Below are positions 12,174-18,096 of a stretch of 18,096 bases of DNA, in pieces. The notes beneath the pieces are model-generated. The model was given only the letters and a program-made list of their open reading frames with translations. It was not told the DNA's origin and did no database searches. This stretch comes from Gordonia sp. UBA5067. GTDB taxonomy: Bacteria > Actinomycetota > Actinomycetes > Mycobacteriales > Mycobacteriaceae. A program made the position numbers and the translations under genes. The stretch covers positions 1-18,096 of the forward strand of contig NZ_DIAX01000069.1 in assembly GCF_002414845.1 (NCBI RefSeq), written 5' to 3'. Every line of letters starts with the position of its first letter. The stretch's first letter is position 1.

Positions 12174-13445
12174 TCAGTACCGCCCGATGGCGATGGCCAC
12201 GTTGTGACCGCCGAAACCGAACGAGTTGTTGAGCGCGTACTCGAAGTCGCCGTGGCGGGGTTCGCCGTGGACAACATCGATGTCGCCGCACTCGGGGTCG
12301 AGATTCTCCAAATTGAGGGTCGGCGGAATGACGCCTTCCTCAACTGCCTTCATCGTCAGCACGGACTCCAGCGCGCCCACGGCACCGATCGAGTGACCCA
12401 GCGCCGACTTGGGCGCGTAGATCGCCGCGTGACTGCCGACTGCCGCCGCGATGCCGGCCGCCTCGGCGGTGTCGCCGACCGGGGTCGACGTGGCATGTGC
12501 GTTGATGTGGCTGATGTCCTTCGGACTCAGCCCGGCCGTCTGGATCGCGCGGGCCATCGCTCGCGAGTTGCCCTGACCGCTGGGGTCGGGGGCAACCAGG
12601 TGGAATCCGTCGGAGGTGATGCCGGCACCGAGAACGCGGGCGTGGATGTGCGCCCCACGGGCCTTGGCGTGCTCCTCGCGCTCGAGGATCAGCATGGCGG
12701 CGGCCTCGCCGAAGACGAAGCCGTCGCGATCCTTGTCGAACGGACGCGAGGCGGCGGCGGGATCGTCGTTGCGGGTGCTCATCGCACGCATCATGGTGAA
12801 TGCGGCGATCGGAATCGCATCGATGTAGCCCTCGACGCCACCTGCCACAACCATGTCGGCGTCACCCATGACGATGTGACGCCACGCATGTGCGATCGCC
12901 TCGGCACCCGACGAGCATGCCGAAACCGGGGTGATCACACCGGCGCGTGCGCCGACGTTGAGGCCGACGATGCCGGCGGGCCCGTTGGGCATGGACATCT
13001 GGACGGCGAGCGGTGACACCTTGCGGTAGTTCAGCGACTCTTCCATTGCCTGCCAGTTGTGGATTATCGCATCGCCACCGCCTTGGCCGGTGCCGATCAC
13101 GACGGCGAGCCGTTCGGGATCGACCTCGGGCTCACCGGCGTGCGCCCACAGGCGCTTGCTCATGACGTGGGCGACCCGCTCGACGTAGGCCATCCGGCGG
13201 GCCTCGACGCGCGAGACTTCCTCAGCGGGGTCCTGTACGAGCTTGCCGCCGATGCGACAGGGGAGTTCGCCGTACTTCGTGACGAAGTCCCCGGTCAGCT
13301 CGCGGATACCGGACTGGCCTTTGAGGAGCCCGTCCCAGGTGGAATCGAGATCGACACCGAGCGAGGTGGTGGCGACCATCGACGTCACCACCACGCTGGG
13401 AAAGTTACCTCCCAGCGTGGAGTACTCGCGAAGCGATGCGGTCAC
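12174..13445 (-). CDS. kasA: Beta-ketoacyl-ACP synthase, KasA/KasB type
   Basis: Condenses malonyl-AcpM with a growing acyl-AcpM in mycolic-acid precursor elongation. The 423-residue thiolase-fold protein has the complete catalytic set: C177 in VSACSSG, H317 in [12 protein letters not shown]346 in APKSALGH and H351. All are shifted by six from M. tuberculosis KasA (C171, H311, K340, H345). VSACSSG and [12 protein letters not shown] are KasA-like, while NAHAT and LNLENLDPE are KasB-like, so the split into A or B is not clean and the symbol kasA is given by position after acpM. The GTG start overlaps the acpM stop by 4 nt (GTGA), so the two are translationally coupled. No second Kas gene lies before accD6. 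Confidence 0.95.
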   Translation of the reverse strand: MTASLREYSTLGGNFPSVVVTSMVATTSLGVDLDSTWDGLLKGQSGIRELTGDFVTKYGELPCRIGGKLVQDPAEEVSRVEARRMAYVERVAHVMSKRLWAHAGEPEVDPERLAVVIGTGQGGGDAIIHNWQAMEESLNYRKVSPLAVQMSMPNGPAGIVGLNVGARAGVITPVSACSSGAEAIAHAWRHIVMGDADMVVAGGVEGYIDAIPIAAFTMMRAMSTRNDDPAAASRPFDKDRDGFVFGEAAAMLILEREEHAKARGAHIHARVLGAGITSDGFHLVAPDPSGQGNSRAMARAIQTAGLSPKDISHINAHATSTPVGDTAEAAGIAAAVGSHAAIYAPKSALGHSIGAVGALESVLTMKAVEEGVIPPTLNLENLDPECGDIDVVHGEPRHGDFEYALNNSFGFGGHNVAIAIGRY

Positions 13446-13747
13446 GCGTCCTTGCCCTCCGCGACACTGGCGGCGATGGCAGCGGCGGCCTCGGGGTTCT
13501 CGGTCTCCAGCTTCTGGATGTAGGCGACGGCGTCGCCGACGGTGCGCAGACCGGCGAGGTCCTCGTCGGGGACCTTGACGCCGTACTTGTCCTCGATCTG
13601 GACGGCGATCTCGACGAGCGACAGCGAATCGATGTCCAGGTCGTCGACGAAGGACTTGTCGACGGTCACCTCGGACGGCTCGATGCCGGTGACTTCTTCG
13701 ATGATCTCGGCAATGCCGGCGATGAGTTCTTCTTGAGTGGCGGCCAC
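13442..13747 (-). CDS. acpM: Meromycolate extension acyl carrier protein AcpM
   Basis: Carries the growing chain as a phosphopantetheine thioester. The 101-residue acidic four-helix protein has the attachment serine S41 in [10 protein letters not shown], the same number as in M. tuberculosis AcpM. It also has the extra C-terminal segment beyond the ACP fold (about 82-101, [19 protein letters not shown]) that distinguishes AcpM from ordinary ACP, though shorter than in M. tuberculosis. The start is GTG with AGGGAG upstream. It lies 101 nt after fabD. Confidence 0.96.
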   Translation of the reverse strand: MAATQEELIAGIAEIIEEVTGIEPSEVTVDKSFVDDLDIDSLSLVEIAVQIEDKYGVKVPDEDLAGLRTVGDAVAYIQKLETENPEAAAAIAASVAEGKDA

Positions 13748-13763
13748 GATGTGGCTCCCTTCT

Positions 13764-13783
13764 GTCTACGCAAGCGGTCTACG
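13764..13783. repeat. Short direct repeat upstream of acpM
   Basis: GTCTACG occurs at 13764-13770 and 13777-13783, separated by 6 nt (13-bp period), within the 101-bp fabD-acpM gap. The gap has no strong promoter-like or hairpin element. Function unknown. Confidence 0.35.
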
Positions 13784-13848
13784 TAAATGGTGTTCGATTA
13801 CCTGCCGGGCAACCTGGACGGTTGCTTGGACACTCCTGTGAGTTCCGG

Positions 13849-14757
13849 CTATCCAAGTTCTTTGAGGGCGGTGAGAGATTCTGGGTTTTTGAGGGCCAGC
13901 GTCGGGCAGCCCTTGAGTTCTCGTTTGGCGATGCCGACGAGCGTGCCGGCGGGGGGGAGCTCGACGACGGCGGTGGTGCCCGCGTCGCGCATCGTGACCG
14001 AGCACATGTCCCAGCGCACCGGTCGGGTCACCTGGGCGACCAGTTTGGCCAGCGCGTCGGCACCGTTGGCGACCGGCTTGCCGTCGGAGTTGGACAGCAG
14101 GGTGAGCGTGGGGTCGGCCGGTGTAATCTTCGCGGCGGCCGCGGCAACAGCCTGCTGGGCGGGCGCCATGAAGGCCGTGTGGAAGGCGCCGGCAACGGCG
14201 AGCTTGCGGGTGCGGGCCTTCTCGGGGGGATTGGCGAGGAGTTCGTCGATGGCGTCGACGGCGCCCGCGGCGACGATTTGCCCGACGGCGTTGCGGTTGG
14301 CGGGCACAAGCGCGAGCTCGTCAAGGCGCGCGAGGACTTCTTCTTCGTTCCCGCCGAGTACGGCGGCCATCGTCGTGGGCGTCAGTGCACAGGCGCGGGC
14401 CATTTCGGCACCGCGAACCGCCGCGAGCACAACGGCCTCATCGGAGGTGATAACACCGGCGATGGCGGCGGCGGCGAGTTCGCCGACGGAGTGGCCGGCG
14501 ACGATGGTGTCGGCGGGAATCGGTGACTGCTTGGCGATTTCGTCGTAGGCGAGCAACGCGGCCGCGACCACGAGCGGCTGCGTGATCGCGGTATCGGTAA
14601 TCTCCTCCGCGGTCGCCGTCGTCCCGAGGCGTTCAAGGTCCAGTCCGGTGAGCTTCGACCACGTCGCGAGTTGATCGCGGGCACCGGCCAGCTCGAGCCA
14701 GTCGGCAAGCATGCCGGGCGTCTGGGAGCCCTGTCCGGGCGCAAGCAACGTAAACAC
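13849..14757 (-). CDS. fabD: Malonyl-CoA:ACP transacylase FabD
   Basis: Moves malonate from CoA to AcpM, supplying extender units for FAS-II. The 302-residue protein, the same length as M. tuberculosis FabD, begins FTLLAPGQGSQ. The nucleophile is S90 in GHSVGELAAA, with R115 in VRGAEMA (oxyanion contact) and H193 in AGAFHTAFM. I chose GTG at 14757, because family members begin right before LLAPGQGSQ; an in-frame start at 14805 adds 16 residues not in the family. A clear Shine-Dalgarno is lacking (GAGGG is about 14 nt away), so initiation may be weak or regulated. It is the first gene after the MabR-type operator. Confidence 0.94.
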   Translation of the reverse strand: MFTLLAPGQGSQTPGMLADWLELAGARDQLATWSKLTGLDLERLGTTATAEEITDTAITQPLVVAAALLAYDEIAKQSPIPADTIVAGHSVGELAAAAIAGVITSDEAVVLAAVRGAEMARACALTPTTMAAVLGGNEEEVLARLDELALVPANRNAVGQIVAAGAVDAIDELLANPPEKARTRKLAVAGAFHTAFMAPAQQAVAAAAAKITPADPTLTLLSNSDGKPVANGADALAKLVAQVTRPVRWDMCSVTMRDAGTTAVVELPPAGTLVGIAKRELKGCPTLALKNPESLTALKELG

Positions 14758-14822
14758 CCTGTAAGACAACACCCTCAAGGCGGCTAAACGTGGTGTCGAC
14801 GACAATGAACCTGACTGCCGCT

Positions 14823-14843
14823 CTTTGTGAGAACCTCACAAAG
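14823..14843. promoter_or_regulatory. Probable MabR operator in front of fabD
   Basis: CTTTGTGAG (14823-14831) and CTCACAAAG (14835-14843) form a perfect 9-bp inverted repeat around AAC, 65 nt upstream of the fabD start. As I recall, the MabR motif is TTTTGT-N9-ACAAAA. This site reads TTTGT-N9-ACAAA with C/G at the outer position, a near-complete match. MabR is encoded immediately upstream, so autogenous and FAS-II control is expected. Confidence 0.8.
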
Positions 14844-14897
14844 ACGTATCGCTGCGTGGTGCTTCCGACGCCTGCCCGTTATTCGTAGCTGGGCCCG

Positions 14898-14915
14898 GGT
14901 TGAGCTGGCTCAACC
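14898..14915. repeat. Second dyad in the mabR-fabD gap
   Basis: GGTTGAGC (14898-14905) and GCTCAACC (14908-14915) are perfect 8-bp inverted copies around TG. It lies 37 nt after the mabR stop and 54 bp from the MabR-type site. It may be a second operator or a mabR terminator stem. No U-tract follows. Confidence 0.6.
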
Positions 14916-14951
14916 TGGTAAAACGCTAAGAATCCCTGTTGTGCATGTGGT

Positions 14952-16226
14952 TTATGTGACTTGTGAGTGCAATTTGTTTCGGAAGTGAGTCAATCGACCA
15001 ACGGTTGTTGCCACACGCAGGACATACGCATCACGGGGGTCGGTTGCGTCCCGGCCAGTGATATCAGCGATACGTTTTAGTCGATATCGGACAGTGTTGG
15101 GGTGGACGAACAAGGTGCGTGCGCAGGATTCGACCGATCCGCCCGCATCCAAATACGCCTCCAGCGTTGCCGTGAGCGTGGGGCCCGCCTCGCTGAGCGG
15201 TCTGGTGAGAGTTTGGATGAGCGTCACAGCAGCCGTGGGGTCACCCGCCAGCGCGCGCTCGGGCAGCAACTCCAGGCTGTTCACCGGGCGCGGTGCACCC
15301 GGCCAGCCGATGACGGCCTCGATACCTGCCAGCGCCTCCACCGCACTGGTGTGGGCGCTTTCGAGGTCGGGCATCGTCGGGCCGATGACCACCGGCCCCT
15401 CGGCGAAGTTGGCGAGGAGGTCGGCGACGAACGGCTCCGTCGGGGTGACGGGGCCGCTGACAATGGTGACCAGCGTGGGGCCCTGTACCACCGACAGAGC
15501 AGCGCGATTGTGTGCAACCGCCGTGTTATGGATCGTCAGCGGCACCGACACATTCTGTTCCGGCGGCGGATTCCCGACGATAACGGTCGCCGCGGCATCG
15601 GAGTCCCAATTCAGTGCGGCCGCCCGAGATATCAACTGCGGTCCGGTATCGCCACGCACCACCGCGTCGACGACCAGCGCCTCCAGTCGCGAGTCCCACG
15701 CGCCGCGCGACTCGGCGGCCGAGGCATAGATGGATGCCGCGGCGAAGCCGATCTCGCGTCCATACCGCAGCACCGACTCGGTCAAGGCCCGCAGTTGGTC
15801 ATCGTTGCGGGCCAGCAGCGGGAGCCACTTCTCGAAGAATTCCATCGCCGCGCGCACCATCTCGACCGTCTGCAGCAGCGAGATCCGTCGTGCCAGATCC
15901 TGTGGCACCACCTGGAACGCTTCGACGGTGAACTTGACGTTTCCCTCGGGGTCCTGGATCCACTCCACGAAGTTGACGACAGCGGTCTGCACCACCAGTT
16001 GCACCGAGGCCCGCTGCGCGGCATCAAGTTCGGCGAAGTACGGCAGCTGGTCCGACATCGCGTGCACCGCCTCGGTCGCCAGGCGCCCGCTGTACTGCTT
16101 GACCCGGCGCAGCAGGGTGTCGGGCAGGGCATCGCGGACGTTGGCCGGGGTGGGCACGTGCGCGCCGTGCTCCCCGAACACATCCATGCCGGGCGGCGGC
16201 TGGTTCATGAGAGGGTCGGGCATCAC
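14952..16226 (-). CDS. mabR: FAS-II transcriptional regulator MabR (PucR-type)
   Basis: A cytoplasmic DNA-binding regulator of the FAS-II operon. The 424-residue protein has a long N-terminal helical region (30-170), a central GGDEF-like PucR domain (about 180-310) and a C-terminal helix-turn-helix of the HTH_30/CdaR kind, SVESCARTLFVHPNTVRYRL followed by KRIADITG (about 374-402). Placement between aceE and fabD matches M. tuberculosis Rv2242 (mabR). The start is one of two adjacent ATGs (16226 or 16223): GAGG just upstream spaces better to the second. It lies 37 nt after the aceE stop, so probably a single transcript with aceE. Its binding site is likely the dyad at 14823-14843. Confidence 0.92.
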   Translation of the reverse strand: MMPDPLMNQPPPGMDVFGEHGAHVPTPANVRDALPDTLLRRVKQYSGRLATEAVHAMSDQLPYFAELDAAQRASVQLVVQTAVVNFVEWIQDPEGNVKFTVEAFQVVPQDLARRISLLQTVEMVRAAMEFFEKWLPLLARNDDQLRALTESVLRYGREIGFAAASIYASAAESRGAWDSRLEALVVDAVVRGDTGPQLISRAAALNWDSDAAATVIVGNPPPEQNVSVPLTIHNTAVAHNRAALSVVQGPTLVTIVSGPVTPTEPFVADLLANFAEGPVVIGPTMPDLESAHTSAVEALAGIEAVIGWPGAPRPVNSLELLPERALAGDPTAAVTLIQTLTRPLSEAGPTLTATLEAYLDAGGSVESCARTLFVHPNTVRYRLKRIADITGRDATDPRDAYVLRVATTVGRLTHFRNKLHSQVT

Positions 16227-16263
16227 CTCAGTCTATGGGCTCGGGTCAGCCCACCCGCCGGTG

Positions 16264-18096
16264 TTACGCGACGCCCGGATCGCTGGCCTGCTTCGGCGCG
16301 GCGCGCACATCATCGATCTGATAGCGCGCGGCAGCCTCCGCAGCGACCGACCGTTCCACTTTGCCGTCGCGCGCCAGCGCGAGCAGGACACCCACGACAA
16401 TTGACTCCGCGTCGACGTTGAAGACTCGACGGGCGGCGGGGCGGGTATCGGAGAAGCCGAATCCGTCGGTGCCCAGTGTCACGTAGGTGCCGGGCACGTA
16501 CGCGCGGATCTGCTCCTGCACCGCGCGCTGGAAGTCGCTGACGGCGACCGTCGCGTCGGGGGTGAGCCGGCTCGTCACGAAGGGCACCTCATCGGGGGCC
16601 GACGGCGCGAGCAAGGCCGCACGATCGGCTCGGATGCCGTCGCGGGCGAGCTCGGACCACGAGGTCACCGAGTACACCGTGGCCGCGACGTTCCACTCCG
16701 CGGCGAGCAACTGCTGGGCCCGCAGCGCATCGGGCATGGTGATGCCCGAAACCAGGATGTTGGCCGCCGCGGCCCCGGCCACCCGCGGCGCCTCGGCATA
16801 GCGGTAGATCCCGCGCAAGAGTCCGTCGACGTCGAGTCCCGCCGGTACGGGCGGCTGGTGGAACGGCTCGTTGTAGACAGTGATGTAGAAGAACACGTTC
16901 TCCGGGGCGTCGCCGTACATCCGGGTCAGGCCGCTGTCGATGATGTAGGCGAGTTCGTAGGCGAAGGCCGGATCGTAGATCACCGCGGCCGGGTTGCTCG
17001 ACGCGAGCAACGGTGATTGGCCATCGTTGTGCTGCAAGCCCTCGCCGGTCAGCGTGGTGCGACCGGCGGTGGCGCCGATGACGAAGCCGCGGGCCATCTG
17101 GTCGCCGGCGGCCCAGAAGCTGTCACCGGTGCGTTGGAAGCCGAACATCGAGTAGAAGATGTAGAGCGGGATCATCGGCAGGTCATGGGTCGAATACGAT
17201 GTCCCGACGGCGGTGAAGCTGGCCGTCGAACCGGCTTCGTTGATCCCCTCGTGCAGGATCTGGCCGACGTGGCTCTCCTTATAGGCCAGCATGAGTGCGG
17301 CGTCGACGGAGGTGTACAGCTGGCCGTTGCGGTTGTAGATCTTCAACGACGGGAACCACGAGTCCATGCCGAAGGTGCGCGCCTCGTCGGGGATGATCGG
17401 CACGATCCGCTGGCCGATCTCCTCGTCGCGCAACAGTTCTTTGAAGATCCGGACCAGGGCCATGGTGGTCGCCACCTGCTGCTTGCCCGACCCCTTCGCC
17501 ACCGCGGCAATCGCCGGTGCGGTATCGGGGTGCAACGCCGTCGACGCCGAGCGCCGCGTCGGGACGAAGCCGCCCAGTGTGCGGCGGCGGTCGAGCAGGT
17601 ACGCGATCTCCGGCGAGTCGGCGCCGGGGTGGTAGTAGGGGGGTAGGTAGGGGTCGGCCTCGAGTTGCGCGTCGGTGAACGGCATCCGCAGCGTGTCGCG
17701 CAGCGTGATGAGGTCGCCGAGCGCCAGCTTCTTCATCTGGTGGGTCGCGTTGCGGCCCTCGAAATGCTTGCCGAGTGTGTAGCCCTTGATGGTCTTGGCC
17801 AGGATCACCGTCGGCTGGCCCTTGTGTGCCATGGCCGCGGCATAGGCGGCATAGACCTTGCGGTAGTCGTGGCCGCCGCGTTTGAGGTTCCAGATCTCCT
17901 GGTCGGTGAGATCCTTGACCAGGTCCTTGGTGCGCGGGTCGCGGTTGAAGAAGTGTTCGCGGACGAAGGCCCCGTCGTTGGCGCGGTAGGTCTGATAGTC
18001 GCCGTCGGGCGTCGAATTCATCAGGTTCACCAGGGCGCCGTCGCGGTCCGCATGGAGCAGCGCATCCCACTCGCGGCCCCAGACGACCTTGATGAC
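16264..18096 (-). CDS. aceE: Pyruvate dehydrogenase E1 component AceE (partial, 5' end beyond window)
   Basis: Homodimeric thiamine-diphosphate E1 that decarboxylates pyruvate and passes the acetyl group to the E2 lipoyl domain. The window holds the C-terminal 610 residues, about two thirds of a protein of some 900 residues. The frame is open to the last base (first visible residues [14 protein letters not shown]), so the missing part, including the thiamine-binding GDG motif, lies to the right. Visible family markers are NATHQMKK (the active-site loop His), [14 protein letters not shown], and [10 protein letters not shown] with the Glu that activates the cofactor, plus [20 protein letters not shown]. 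AceE supplies acetyl-CoA to the pathway encoded by its downstream neighbours. Confidence 0.96.
   Translation of the reverse strand, partial: VIKVVWGREWDALLHADRDGALVNLMNSTPDGDYQTYRANDGAFVREHFFNRDPRTKDLVKDLTDQEIWNLKRGGHDYRKVYAAYAAAMAHKGQPTVILAKTIKGYTLGKHFEGRNATHQMKKLALGDLITLRDTLRMPFTDAQLEADPYLPPYYHPGADSPEIAYLLDRRRTLGGFVPTRRSASTALHPDTAPAIAAVAKGSGKQQVATTMALVRIFKELLRDEEIGQRIVPIIPDEARTFGMDSWFPSLKIYNRNGQLYTSVDAALMLAYKESHVGQILHEGINEAGSTASFTAVGTSYSTHDLPMIPLYIFYSMFGFQRTGDSFWAAGDQMARGFVIGATAGRTTLTGEGLQHNDGQSPLLASSNPAAVIYDPAFAYELAYIIDSGLTRMYGDAPENVFFYITVYNEPFHQPPVPAGLDVDGLLRGIYRYAEAPRVAGAAAANILVSGITMPDALRAQQLLAAEWNVAATVYSVTSWSELARDGIRADRAALLAPSAPDEVPFVTSRLTPDATVAVSDFQRAVQEQIRAYVPGTYVTLGTDGFGFSDTRPAARRVFNVDAESIVVGVLLALARDGKVERSVAAEAAARYQIDDVRAAPKQASDPGVA

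Noticed and set aside
10815..13016. Very long open frame (over 700 codons) on the plus strand opposite accD6 and the Kas gene
   Set aside because: It lies antisense to two certain genes; long antisense frames are expected in high-GC DNA with strong third-position bias, and the translation is low-complexity Arg/Gly/Asp-rich without domains.
15102..16421. Plus-strand open frame opposite mabR
   Set aside because: Antisense to a clear PucR-type regulator gene; Arg/His-rich composition typical of shadow frames.
1..18096. CRISPR array, insertion sequence, prophage or tRNA-linked integration at the tRNA-Asn gene
   Set aside because: No regularly spaced repeats, transposase, integrase or tRNA-fragment direct repeat was seen; gene content and composition are uniform and look like core chromosome.

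Overview
The window is high-GC, gene-dense chromosomal DNA from a mycolic-acid-producing actinobacterium (order Mycobacteriales). The gene set looks most like Gordonia or a close relative such as Williamsia, but the genus is a guess. The clearest marker is the block at 10668-18096, read right to left: aceE, mabR, fabD, acpM, a KasA/KasB-type synthase, accD6. This is the FAS-II (meromycolate) locus in the order known from Mycobacterium tuberculosis, except that only one ketoacyl synthase is present. Other markers are a FadD5-like ligase, a Mce-associated membrane protein, an NDMA-dependent (mycofactocin-type) alcohol dehydrogenase and a DUF3145 protein.

Layout. Positions 1-136 hold tRNA-Asn(GTT) on the minus strand with a convincing promoter. 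Positions 146-1968 (minus) hold an acyl-CoA dehydrogenase followed 2 nt later by a GntR/FCD regulator, with a perfect 18-bp palindrome (2004-2021) in front of the pair. Positions 2061-6568 (plus) hold a Mce-associated protein, a crotonase-fold enzyme whose residues suggest an isomerase, a FadD5-like acyl-CoA ligase, and the NDMA-type alcohol dehydrogenase with a KstR-like operator over its presumed -35 region. Positions 6642-10599 (plus) hold an unrecognised four-helix membrane protein, a serine beta-lactamase-fold protein whose 5' coding region contains a perfect 19-bp terminator-like hairpin, a bacterial eRF1-like (baeRF/Balon-superfamily) protein, a small three-helix membrane protein and a DUF3145 protein. 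A hairpin at 10621-10652 separates these from the convergent FAS-II block.

How the genes fit together. The left part looks like fatty acid or sterol side-chain catabolism: CoA activation, dehydrogenation, isomerisation and alcohol oxidation, under local regulators. The right part is fatty acid elongation: pyruvate dehydrogenase supplies acetyl-CoA, AccD6 carboxylates it, FabD loads malonate on AcpM and the Kas enzyme condenses. MabR, encoded within the block, probably acts at the TTTGT-N9-ACAAA dyad in front of fabD.

No CRISPR array, insertion sequence, integrase or phage gene was seen, and no stretch above 300 bases lacks a gene. I found no clear wholly new multi-gene system. The most promising leads are the hairpin inside the beta-lactamase-fold gene, the release-factor-like gene, and the several unassigned operators.
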